Below are positions 49,290 to 61,800 of a DNA stretch of 64,000 nucleotides, in pieces (position 1 is the first letter of the stretch; each line of letters starts with the position of its first letter). The stretch covers positions 92,196,280 through 92,260,279 of the forward strand of contig OV050033.1 of the NCBI GenBank assembly GCA_920105625.2, read 5' to 3'. The notes below the pieces were generated by a model. The model had not been told where the DNA came from and made no database searches. It saw nothing but the letters and a program-made list of their open reading frames with translations. The translations under genes and the position numbers were made by a program. This DNA comes from Clusia tigrina. Taxonomy: Eukaryota; Arthropoda; Insecta; Diptera; Clusiidae.

Positions 49290-51796
49290 AGTAAAAAGTT
49301 ACAAGCATTTGTATGTTGCAAACTTTGATAGGTGTAGGAAGTACAGTATAGAAGTTAGGGCGATTTGAAGTTTTATCAGTGTTTGATTTGGGACTCAAGG
49401 GTAGCATAGCTTTGAGCGATAGCTTAAATTGACAAGATGCTCGAGTACTTTATTGTTACAAAATTTCAAGGTTTTATGACGCTCCAGTAAAAAGTTACAA
49501 GCATTTGTATGTTGCATACTTTGATAGGTGTAGGACGTACCGTAAAGAAGCTATGGCCATTTGAATTTTTATTAGTGTTTGATTTGGGACTCAAGGGTAG
49601 CACAGCTTTGAGCGATAGCTTAAATTGGCAAGAGGCTCGAATACTTTCTTGTTACAAAATTTCAACGTTTTATGACGCTCCAGTAAAAAGTTACAAGCAT
49701 TTGTATGTTGCAAACTTTGATAGGTGTAGGACGTACCGTATAGAAGATAGGGCCATTTGAAGTTTTATCAGTGTTTGATTTGGGACTCAAGGGTAGCATA
49801 GCTTTGAGCGATAGCTTAAATTGACAAGAGGCTCGAGTACTTTATTGTTATAAAATTTCAAGGTTTTATGACGCTTCAGTAAAAAGTTACAAGCATTTGT
49901 ATGTTGCAAAATTTGATAGGTGTAGGACGTACCGTATAGAAGTTAAGGCCATTTGATGTTTTATCAGTGTTTGATTTGGGAATCAAGGGTAGCATAGCTT
50001 TGAGCGATAGCTTTAAATGACAAGAGGCTCGAGTACTTTATTGTTACAAAATTTCAAGGTTTTATGACACTCCAGTAAAAAGTTACAAGCATTTGTATGT
50101 TGCAAACGTTGGTAGGTGTAGGACGTACCGTATAGAAGTTAAGGCCATTTGAAGTTTTATCAGTGTTTGATTTGGGACTCAAGGGTAGCATAGCTTTGAG
50201 CGATAGCTTAAATTGGCAAGAGGCTCGAATACTTTATTGTTACAAAATTTCAACGCTTTATGACGCTCTAGTAAAAAGTTACAAGCATTTGTATGTTGCA
50301 AACTTTGATAGGTGTAGGACGTACCGTATAGAAGTTAGGGCCATTTGAAGTTTTATCAGTGTTTGATTTGGGACTCAAGGGTAGCATGGCTTTTTGCGAT
50401 AGCTTAAATTGACAAGAGGCTCGAGTACTTTATTGTTACAACATTTCAACGTTTTACGACGCTCCAGTAAAAAGTTACAAGCATTTGTATGTTGCAAACT
50501 TTGATAGGTGTAGGACGTACCGTATAAAAGTTAGGGCCATTTGAAGTTTTATCAGTGTTTGATTTGGAACTCTAGGTTAGCATAGCTTTGAGCGATAGCT
50601 TAAATTGACAAGAGGCTCGAGTACTTTATTGTTACAAAATTTCAAGGTTTTATGACGCTCCAGTAAAAAGTTACAAGCATTTGTATGTTGCATACTTTGA
50701 TAGGTGTAGGACGTACCGTATAGAAGTTAGGGCCATTTGAATTTTTATTAGTGTTTGGTTTGGGACTCAAGGGTAGCACAGCTTTGAGCGATAGCTTAAA
50801 TTGACAAGAGGCTCGAGTACTTTATTGTTACAAAATTTCAAGGTTTTATGACGCTCCAGTAAAAAGTTACAAGCATTTGTATGTTGCAAACTTTGATAGG
50901 TGTAGGACGTACCGTATAGAAGTTAAGGCCATTTGAAGTTTTATCAATGTTTGATTTTGGACTCAAGGGTAGCATAGCTTTGGGCGAGAGCTTATATTGG
51001 CAAGAGGCTCGAATACTTTCTTGTTACAAAATTTCAACGTTTTATGACGCTCCAGTAAAAAGTTACAAGCATTTGTATGTTGCAAACTTTGATAGGTGTA
51101 GGACGTACCGTATAAAAGTTAGGGCCATTTGAAGTTTTATCAGTGTTTGATTTGGAACTCTAGGTTAGCATAGCTTTGAGCGATAGCTTAAAATGACAAG
51201 AGTCTCGAGTACTTTATTGTTACAAAATTTCAAGGTTCTATGAGGCTCCAGTAAAAAGTTACAAGCATTTGTATGTTGCATACTTTGATAGGTGTAGGAC
51301 GTACCGTATAGAAGTTAGGGCCATTTGAATTTTTATCAGTGTTTCATTTGGGACTCAAAGGTGGCATAGCTTTGAGCGATATATTAAATTGACAAGAGGC
51401 TCGAGTACTTTATTGTTACAAAATTTCAAGGTTTTATGACGCTCCAGTAAAAAGTTACAAGCATTTGTATGTTGCAAACTTTGGTAGGTGTAGGACGTAC
51501 CGTATAGAAGTTAAGGCCATTTGAAGTTTTATCAGTGTTTGATTTGGGACCCAAGGGTAGCATAGCTTTGAGCGATAGCTTAAATTGGCAAGCGGCTCGA
51601 ATACTTTATTGTTACAAAATTTCAACGCTTTATGACGCTCCAGTAAAAACTTACAAGCATTTGTATGTTGCAAACTTTGATAGGTGTAGGACGTACCGTA
51701 TAGAAGTTAGGGCCATTTGAAGTTTTATCAGTGTTTGATTTGGGACTCAAGGGTAGCATGGCTTTGAGCGATAGCTTAAATTGACAAGAGGCTCGA
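49290..51796 (+). repeat. 4,899-bp-offset repeat, copy a
   Basis: This matches 54,188-56,695. Landmarks at 49,575/54,474, 50,163/55,062 and 51,535/56,434 are each 4,899 bp apart, equal to 25 x 196 - 1. Before an extra A near 54,355 the offset is 4,898. Shared rare variants include GGCTTTTTGCGATAG, GTGTTTCATTTGGGACTCAA with GGTGGCATAG, and AAAAACTTACAAG. The copies part near 51,797, where this one switches to CTCGAATACTTTCTTG. Confidence 0.88.
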
Positions 51797-54187
51797 ATAC
51801 TTTCTTGTTACAAAATTTCAACGTTTTATGACGCTTCAGTAAAAAGTTACAAGCATTTGTATGTTGCAAACTTTGATAGGTGTAGGACGTACCGTATAGA
51901 AGATAGGGCCATTGAAGTTTTATCAGTGTTTGATTTGGGACTCAAGGGTAGCATAGCTTTGAGCGATAGCTTAAATTGACAAGAGGCTCGAGTACTTTAT
52001 TGTTACAAAATTTCAAGGTTTTATGACGCTCCAGTAAAAAGTTACAAGCATTTGTATGTTGCAAACTTTGATAGGAGTAGGAGGTACCGTGTAGAAGTTA
52101 GGGCCATTTGAAGTTTTATCAGTGTTTGATTTGGGATTCAAGGGTAGCATAGCTTTGAGCGATAGCTTAAATTGGCAAGAGGCTCGAGAACTTTATTGTT
52201 ACAAAATTTCAAGGTTTTATGACGCTCCAGTAAAAAGTTACAAGCATTTGTATGTTGCAAACTTTGATAGGTGTAGGAAGTACAGTATAGAAGTTAGGGC
52301 GATTTGAAGTTTTATCAGTGTTTGATTTGGGACTCAAGGGTAGCATAGCTTTGAGCGATAGCTTAAATTGACAAGAGGCTCGAGTACTTTATTGTTACAA
52401 AATTTCAAGGTTTTATGACGCTCCAGTAAAAAGTTACAAGCATTTGTATGTTGCATACTTTGATAGGTGTAGGACGTACCGTATAGAAGCTAGGGCCATT
52501 TGAATTTTTTTTAGTGTTTGATTTGGGACTCAAGGGTAGCACAGCTTTGAGCGATAGCTTAAATTGGCAAGAGGCTCGAATACTTTCTTGTTACAAAATT
52601 TCAACGTTTTATGACGCTTCAGTAAAAAGTTACAAGCATTTGTATGTTGCAAACTTTGATAGGTGTAGGACGTACCGTATAGAAGATAGGGCCATTGAAG
52701 TTTTATCAGTGTTTGATTTGGGACTCAAGGGTAGCATAGCTTTGAGCGATAGCTTAAATTGGCAAGAGGCTCGAATACTTTATTGTTACAAAATTTCAAC
52801 GCTTTATGACGCTCCAGTAAAAAGTTACAAGCATTTGTATGTTGCAAACTTTGATAGGTGTAGGACGTACCGTATAGAAGTTAGGGCCATTTGAAGTTTT
52901 ATCAGTGTTTGATTTGGGACTCAAGGGTAGCATGGCTTTGAGCGATAGCTTAAATTGACAAGAGGCTCGAGTACTTTATTGTTACAACATTTCAACGTTT
53001 TACGACGCTCCAGTAAAAAGTTACAAGCATTTGTATGTTGCAAACTTTGATAGGTGTAGGACGTACCGTATAAAAGTTAGGGCCATTTGAAGTTTTATCA
53101 GTGTTTGATTTGGTACTCTAGGTTAGCATAGCTTTGAGCGATAGCTTAAATTGACAAGAGGCTCGAGTACTTTATTGTTACAAAATTTCAAGGTTTTATG
53201 ACGATCCAGTAAAAAGTTACAAGCATTTGTATGTTGCAAACTTTGATAGGTGTAGGACGTACCGTATAGAAATTAAGGCCATTTGAAGTTTTATCAGTGT
53301 TTGATTTTGGACTCAAGGGTAGCATAGCTTTGGGCGATAGCTTATATTGGCAAGAGGCTCGAATACTTTCTTGTTTCAAAATTTCAACGTTTTATGACGC
53401 TCCACTAAAAAGTTACAAGCATTTGTATGTTGCAAACTTTGATAGGTGTAGGACGTACCGTATAGAAGTTAGGGCCATTTGAAGTTTTATCAGTGTTTGA
53501 TTTGGGACTCAAGGGTAGCATGGCTTTGAGCGATAGCTTAAATTGACAAGAGGCTCGAGTACTTTATTGTTACAACATTTCAACGTTTTACGACGCTCCA
53601 GTAAAAAGTTACAAGCATTTGTATGTTGCAAACTTTGATAGGTGTAGGACGTACCGTATAAAAGTTACGGCCATTTGAAGTTTTATCAGTGTTTGATTTG
53701 GAACTCTAGGTTAGCATAGCTTTGAGCGATAGCTTAAATTGACAAGAGGCTCGAGTACTTTATTGTTACAAAATTTCAAGGTTTTATGACGCTCCAGTAA
53801 AAAGTTACAAGCATTTGTATGTTGCAAACTTTGATAGGTGTAGGACGTACCGTATAGAAATTAAGGCCATTTGAAGTTTTATCAGTGTTTGATTTTGGAC
53901 TCAAGGGTAGCATAGCTTTGGGCGATAGCTTATATTGGCAAGAGGCTCGAATACTTTCTTGTTTCAAAATTTCAACGTTTTATGATGCTCCACTAAAAAG
54001 TTACAAGCATTTGTATGTTGCAAACTTTGATAGGTGTAGGACGTACCGTATAAAAGTTAGGGCCATTTGATGTTTTATCAGTGTTTGATATGGGAATCAA
54101 GGGTAGCATAGCTTTGAGCGATAGCTTAAAATGACAAGAGGCTCGAGTACTTTATTGTTACAAAATTTCAAGGTTTTATGACACTCC
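51797..54187 (+). repeat. Rearranged piece of the 19-monomer unit
   Basis: This contains the markers of U1-U5 in partial order: GCCATTGAAG at 51,909 and again at 52,692, GGATTCAAGGG at 52,122, GAATTTTTTTTAGTG near 52,504, and then the GGGCGATAGCTTATATTGGC monomers near 53,300 and 53,888. The monomers that separate the ACAGC monomer from the CAACGCTTTATG monomer in U1 are missing, so two TGG monomers abut across the 1-bp deletion. It is bounded by the two 4,899-bp-offset copies, suggesting it was inserted or exchanged with a HOR unit. Confidence 0.85.
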
Positions 54188-56695
54188 AGTAAAAAGTTAC
54201 AAGCATTTGTATGTTGCAAACTTTGATAGGTGTAGGAAGTACAGTATAGAAGTTAGGGCGATTTGAATTTTTATCAGTGTTTGATTTGGGACTCAAGGGT
54301 AGCATAGCTTTGAGCGATAGCTTAAATTGACAAGAGGCTCGAGTACTTTATTGTTAAAAAAATTTCAAGGTTTTATGACGCTCCAGTAAAAAGTTACAAG
54401 CATTTGTATGTTGCCTACTTTGATAGGTGTAGGACGTACCGTATAGAAGCTAGGGCCATTTGAATTTTTATTAGTGTTTGATTTGGGACTCAAGGGTAGC
54501 ACAGCTTTGAGCGATAGCTTAAATTGGCAAGAGGCTCGAATACTTTCTTGTTACAAAATTTCAACGTTTTATGACGCTCCAGTAAAAAGTTACAAGCATT
54601 TGTATGTTGCAAACTTTGATAGGTGTAGGACGTACCGTATAGAAGATAGGGCCATTTGAAGTTTTATCAGTGTTTGATTTGGGACTCAAGGGTAGCATAG
54701 CTTTGAGCGATAGCTTAAATTGACAAGAGGCTCGAGTACTTTATTGTTATAAAATTTCAAGGTTTTATGACGCTTCAGTAAAAAGTTACAAGCATTTGTA
54801 TGTTGCAAACTTTGATAGGTGTAGGACGTACCGTATAGAAGTTAAGGCAATTTGATGTTTTATCAGTGTTTGATTTGGGAATCAAGGGTAGCATAGCTTT
54901 GAGCGATAGCTTTAAATGACAAGAGGCTCGAGTACTTTATTGTTACAAAATTTCAAGGTTTTATGACACTCCAGTAAAAAGTTACAAGCATTTGTATGTT
55001 GCAAACGTTGGTAGGTGTAGGACGTACCGTATAGAAGTTAAGGCCATTTGAAGTTTTATCAGTGTTTGATTTGGGACTCAAGGGTAGCATAGCTTTGAGC
55101 GATAGCTTAAATTGGCAAGAGGCTCGAATACTTTATTGTTACAAAATTTCAACGCTTTATGACGCTCCAGTAAAAAGTTACAAGCATTTGTATGTTGCAA
55201 ACTTTGATAGGTGTAGGACGTACCGTATAGAAGTTAGGGCCATTTGAAGTTTTATCAGTGTTTGATTTGGGACTCAAGGGTAGCATGGCTTTTTGCGATA
55301 GCTTAAATTGACAAGAGGCTCGAGTACTTTATTGTTACAACATTTCAACGTTTTACGACGCTCCACTAAAAAGTTACAAGCATTTGTATGTTGCAAACTT
55401 TGATAGGTGTAGGACGTACCGTATAAAAGTTAGGGCCATTTGAAGTTTTATCAGTGTTTGATTTGGAACTCTAGGTTAGCAGAGCTTTGAGCGATAGCTT
55501 AAATTGACAAGAGGCTCGAGTACTTTATTGTTACAAAATTTCAAGGTTTTATGACGCTCCAGTAAAAAGTTACAAGCATTTGTATGTTGCATACTTTGAT
55601 AGGTGTAGGACGTACCGTATAGAAGTTAGGGCCATTTGAATTTTTATTAGTGTTTGATTTGGGACTCAAGGGTAGCACAGCTTTGAGCGATAGCTTAAAT
55701 TGACAAGAGGCTCGAGTACTTTATTGTTACAAAATTTCAAGGTTTTATGACGCTCCAGTAAAAAGTTACAAGCATTTGTATGTTGCAAACTTTGATAGGT
55801 GTTGGACGTACCGTATAGAAGTTAAGGCCATTTGAAGTTTTATCAGTGTTTGATTTTGGACTCAAGGGTAGCATAGCTTTGGGCGATAGCTTATATTGGC
55901 AAGAGGCTCGAATACTTTCTTGTTACAAAATTTCAACGTTTTATGACGCTCCAGTAAAAAGTTAGAAGCATTTGTATGTTGCAAACTTTGATAGGTGTAG
56001 GACGTACCGTATAAAAGTTAGGGCCATTTGAAGTTTTATCAGTGTTTGATTTGGAACTCTAGGTTAGCATAGCTTTGAGCGATAGCTTAAAATGACAAGA
56101 GGCTCGAGTACTTTATTGTTACAAAATTTCAAGGTTTTATGACGCTCCAGTAAAAAGTTACAAGCATTTGTATGTTGCATACTTTGATAGGTGTAGGACG
56201 TACCGTATAGAAGTTAGGGCCATTAGAATTTTTATCAGTGTTTCATTTGGGACTCAAAGGTGGCATAGCTTTGAGCGATATATTAAATTGACAAGAGGCT
56301 CGAGTACTTTATTGTTACAAAATTTCAAGGTTTTATGACGCTCCAGTAAAAAGTTACAAGCATTTGTATGTTGCAAACTTTGGTAGGTGTAGGACGTACC
56401 GTATAGAAGTTAAGGCCATTTGAAGTTTTATCAGTGTTTGATTTGGGACTCAAGGGTAGCATAGCTTTGAGCGATAGCTTAAATTGGCAAGAGGCTCGAA
56501 TACTTTATTGTTACAAAATTTCAACGCTTTATGACGCTCCAGTAAAAACTTACAAGCATTTGTATGTTGCAAACTTTGATAGGTGTAGGACGTACCGTAT
56601 AGAAGTTAGGGCCATTTGAAGTTTTATCAGTGTTTGATTTGGGACTCAAGGGTAGCATGGCTTTGAGCGATAGCTTAAATTGACAAGAGGCTCGA
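54188..56695 (+). repeat. 4,899-bp-offset repeat, copy b
   Basis: This is the partner of 49,290-51,796, with the same order of rare monomers. It differs by single bases and one inserted A in TTGTTAAAAAAATTTC near 54,355. Part of its pattern continues into 56,696-58,864, where the same monomer types follow with other private changes. Confidence 0.88.
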
Positions 56696-58864
56696 GTACT
56701 TTATTGTTACAACATTTCAACGTTTTACGACGCTCCAGTAAAAAGTTACAAGCATTTGTATGTTGCAAACTTTGATAGTGTAGGACGTACCGTATAAAAG
56801 TTAGGACCATTTGAAGTTTTATCAGTGTTTGATTTGGAACTCTAGGTTAGCATAGCTTTGAGCGATAGCTTAAATTGACAAGAGGCTCGAGTAGTTTATT
56901 GTTACAAAATTTCAAGGTTTTATGACGCTCCAGTAAAAAGTTACAAGCATTTGTATGTTGCATACTTTGATAGGTGTAGGACGTACCGTATAGAAGTTAG
57001 GGCCATTTGAATTTTTATTAGTGTTTGATTTGGGACTCAAGGGTAGCAGAGCTTTGAGCGATAGCTTAAATTGACAAGAGGCTCGAGTACTTTATTGTTA
57101 CAAAATTTCAAGGTTTTATGACGCTCCAGTAAAAAGTTACAAGCATTTGTATGTTGCAAACCTTGATAGGTGTAGGACGTACCGTATAGAATTTAAGGCC
57201 ATTTGAAGTTTTATCAGTGTTTGATTTGGGACTCAAGGGTAGCATAGCTTTGGGCGATAGCTTATATTGGCAAGAGGCTCGAATACTTTCTTGTTACAAA
57301 ATTTCAACGTTTTATGACGCTCCAGTAAAAAGTTACAATCATTTGTATGTTGCAAACTTTGATAGGTGTAGGACGTACCGTATAGAAGTTACGGCCATTT
57401 GAAGTTTTATCAGTGTTTGATTTGGGACTCAAGGGTAGCATAGCTTTGAGCGATAGCTTAAATTGGCAAGAGGCTCGAATACTTTATTGTTACAAAATTT
57501 CAACGCTTTATGACGCTCCAGTAAAAATTTACAAGCATTTGTATGTTGCAAACTTTGATAGGTGTAGGACGTACCGTATAGAAGTTAGGGCCATTTGAAT
57601 TTTTATTAGTGTTTGATTTGGGACTCAAGGGTAGCATAGCTTTGGGCGATAGCTTATATTGCCAAGAGGCTCGAATACTTTCTTGTTACAAAATTTCAAG
57701 GTTTTATGACGCTCCAGTAAAAAGTTACAAGCATTTGTATGTTGCAAACTTTGATAGGTGTAGGACGTACCGTATAAAAGTTAGGGCCATTTGAAGTTTT
57801 ATCAGTGTTTGATTTGGAACTCTAGGTTTGCATAGCTTTGCGCGATAGCTTAAAATGACAAGAGGCTCGAGTACTTTTTTGTTACAAAATTTCAAGGTTC
57901 TATGAGGCTCCAGTAAAAAGTTACAAGCAGTTGTATGTTGCATACTTTGATAGGTGTAGGACGTACCGTATAGAAGTTAGGGCCATTTGAATTTTTATCA
58001 GTGTTTGATTTGGGACTCAAAGGTAGCATAGCTTTGAGCGATAGATTAAATTGACAAGAGGCTCGAGTACTTTATTGTTACAAAATTTCAAGGTTTTATG
58101 ACGCTCCAGTAAAAAGTTACAAGCATTTGTATGTTGCAAACCTTGGTAGGTGTAGGACGTACCGTATAGAAGTTAAGGCCATTTGAAGTTTTATCAGTGT
58201 TTGATTTGGGACTCAAGGGTAGCATAGCTTTGAGCGATAGCTTAAATTGGCAAGAGGCTCGAATACTTTATTGTTACAAATTTCAACGCTTTATGACGCT
58301 CCAGTAAAAAGTTACAAGCATTTGTATGTTGCAAAGTTTGATAGGTGTAGGACGTACCGTATAGAAGTTAGGGCCATTTCAAGTTTTATCAGTGTTTGAT
58401 TTGGGACTCAAGGGTAGCATGGCTTTGAGCGATAGCTTAAATTGACAAGAGTCTCGAGTACTTTATTGTTACAACATTTCAACGTTTTACGACGCTCCAG
58501 TAAAAAGTTACAAGCATTTGTATGTTGCAAACTTTGATAGGTGTAGGACGTACCGTATAAAAGTTAGGGCCATTTGAAGTTTTATCAGTGTTTGATTTGG
58601 AACTCTAGGTTAGCATAGCTTTGAGCGATAGCTTAAATTGACAAGAGGCTCGAGTACTTTATTGTTACAAAATTTCAAGGTTTTATGACGCTCCAGTAAA
58701 AAGTTACAAGCATTTGTATGTTGCATACTTTGATAGGTGTAGGTCGTACCGTATAGAAGTTAGGGCCATTTGAATTTTTATTAGTGTTTGATTTGGGACT
58801 CAAGGGTAGCACAGCTTTGAGCGATAGCTTAAATTGACAAGAGGCTCGAGTACTTTATTGTTAC
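56696..58864 (+). repeat. Mixed right-domain monomers
   Basis: Only satellite is present. Three successive TTGGC or TTGCC monomers start at 57,217, 57,413 and 57,609, exactly 196 bp apart. Elsewhere such monomers are usually separated by TGA-bearing ones. The rare CAAGGTTCTATGAGGCTCC monomer appears here near 57,896 and at 51,234, 6,662 bp apart (34 x 196 - 2), so older copies of the 4,899-bp pattern extend into this stretch. A 1-bp deletion (GATAGTGTAGG) lies near 56,776. Confidence 0.8.
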
Positions 58865-61800
58865 AAAATTTCAAGGTTTTATGACGCTCCAGTAAAAAGT
58901 TACAAGCATTTGTATGTTGCAAACTTTGATAGGTGTAGGATGTACGGTATAGAAGTTAGGGCGATTTGAAGTTCTTTCAGTTTCTGACTTGGGACTCAAG
59001 GGTAGCATAGCTTTGAGCGATAGCTTAAATTGAAAAGAGGCTCGAGTACTTTATTGTTACAAAATTTAAAGGTTTTATGACGCTCCAGTAAAAAGTTACC
59101 TGCATTTGTATGTTGCAAATTTTGATAGGTGTAGGACGTACCGTATAGAAGTTAGGGCCATTTGAAGTTTTATCAGTGTTTGATTTGGGACTCAAGGGTA
59201 GCATAGCTTTGAGCAATAGCTTAAATTGACAAGAGGCTCGAGTACTTTATTGTTACAAAATTTCAACGTTTTATGACGCTCCAGTAAAATGTTACAAGCA
59301 TTTGTATGTAGCAAACTTTGATAGGTGTAGGACGTACCGTATAAAAGTTAAGGCCATTTGAAGTTTTATCAGTGTTTGATTTGGAACTCAAGGTTAGCAA
59401 AGCTTTGAGCGATATCTTAAATTGACAAGAGGCTCGAGTACTTTATTGTTACAAAATTTCAAGGTTTTATGACACTCCAGTAAAAAGTTACAAGCATTTG
59501 TATGTTGCAAACGTTGGTAGGTGTAGGACGTACCGTATAGAAGTTAAGGCCATTTGAAGTTTTATCAGTGTTTGATTTGGGACTCAAGGGTAGCATAGCT
59601 TTGAACGATAGCTTAAATTGGCAAGAGGCTCGAATACTTTATTGTTACAAAATTTCAACGCTTTATGACGCTCCAGTAAAAAGTTACAAGCATTTGTATG
59701 TTGCAAACTTTGATAGGTGTAGGACGTACCGTATAGAAGTTAGGGCCATTTGAAGTTTTATCAGTGTTTGATTTGGGACTCAAGGGTAGCATAGCTTTGA
59801 GCGATAGCTTAAATTGAAAAGAGGCTCGAGTACTTTATTGTTACAAAATTTAAAGGTTTTATGACGCTCCAGTAAAAAGTTACCTGCATTTGTATGTTGC
59901 AAATTTTGATGTAGAAGTTAGGGCCATTTGAAGATTTATCAGGGTTTGATCTGGGACTCAAGGGTAGCATAGCTTTGAGCGATAGCTTAAATTGACAAGA
60001 GGCTCGAGTACTTTATTGTTACAAAATTTCAAGGTTTTATGACGCTCCAGTAAAAAGTTACAAGCATTTGTATGTTGCAAACTTTGATAGGTGTAGGATG
60101 TACGGTATAGAAGTTAGGGCGATTTGAAGTTCTATCAGTTTTTGACTTGGGACTCAAGGGTAGCATAGCTTTGAGCGATAGCTTAAATTGACAAGAGGCT
60201 CGAGTACTTTATTGTTACAAAATTTCAAGGTTTTATGACGATCCAGTAAAAAGTTACAAGCATTTGTATGTTGCAAACTTTGATAGGTGTAGGACGTACC
60301 GTATAGAAGTTAGGGCCATTTGAAGTTTTATCAGTGTTTGATTTGGGACTCAAGGGTAGCATAGCTTTGAGCGACAGCTTAAATTGACAAGAGGCTCGAG
60401 TACTTCATTGTTACAAAATTTCAAGGTTTTATGACGCTCCAGTAAAAAGTTACAAGCATTTGTATGTTGCAAACTTTGATAGGAGTAGGACGTACCGTGT
60501 AGAAGTTAGGGCCATTTGAAAATTTATCAGTGTTTGATTTGGGATTCAAGGGTAGCATAGCTTTGAGCGATAGCTTAAATTGACAAGAGGCTCGAGAACT
60601 TTATTGTTACAAAATTTCAAGGTTTTATGACGCTCCAGTAAAAAGTTACAATATTTGTATGTTGCAAACTTTGATAGGTGTAGGACGTACCGTATGGAAG
60701 TTAGGGCGATTTGAAGTTCTATCAGTTTTTGATTTGGGACTCAAGGGTAGCATAGCTTTGAGCGATAGCTTAAATTGAAAAGAGGCTCGAGTACTTTATT
60801 GTTACAAAATTTCAAGGTTTTATGACGCTCCAGTAAAAAGTTACCTGCATTTGTATGTTGCAAATTTTGATATGTCTAGGACGTACCGTATAGAACTTAG
60901 GGCCATTTGAAGATTTATCAGGGTTGATCTGGGACTCAAGGGTAGCATAGCTTTGAGCGATAGCTTAAATTGACAAGAGGCTCGAGTACTTTATTGTTAC
61001 AAAATTTCAAGGTTTTATGACGCTCCAGTAAAAAGTTACAAGCATTTGATTGTTGCATACTTTGATAGGTGTAGGACGTACCGTATAGAAGTTAGGGCCA
61101 TTTGAATTTTTATCAGTGTTTGATTTGGGACTCAAAGGTAGCATAGCTTTGAGCGATAGATTAAATTGGCAAGAGGCTCGAGTACTTTATTGTTACAAAA
61201 TTTCAAGGTTTTATGACGCTCCAGTAAAAAGTTACAAGCATTTGTATGTTGCAAACTTTGGTAAGTGTTGGACGTACCGTATAGAAGTTAAGGCCATTTG
61301 AAGTTTTATCAGTGTTTGATTTGGGACTCAAGGGTAGCATAGCTTTGAGCGATAGCTTAAATTGGCAAGAGGCTCGAATACTTTATTTTTACAAAATTTC
61401 AACGTTTTATGACGCTCCAGAAAAAGTTACAAGCATTTGTATGTTGCAAACTTTGATAGGTGTAGGACGTACCGTATAGAAGTTAGGGCCATTTGAAGTT
61501 TTATCAGTGTTTGATTTGGGACTCAAGGGTAGCATAGCTTTGAGCAATAACTTAAATTGACAAGAGGCTCGAGTACTTTATTGTTACAAAATTTCAACGT
61601 TTTATGACGCTCCAGTAAAATGTTACAAGCATTTGTATGTAGCAAACTTTGATAGGTGTAGGACGTACCGTATAAAAGTTAAGGCCATTTGAAGTTTTAT
61701 CAGTGTTTGATTTGGAACTCAAGGTTAGCATAGCTTTGAGCGATATCTTAAATTGAAAAGAGGCTCGAGTACTTTAATGTTACAAAATTTCAAGGTTTTA

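Noticed and set aside
2327..59216. Minus-strand frames of 63-89 codons as genes
   Set aside because: They are antisense readings of the same monomers, spanning one monomer plus part of the next, and their lengths follow monomer indels.
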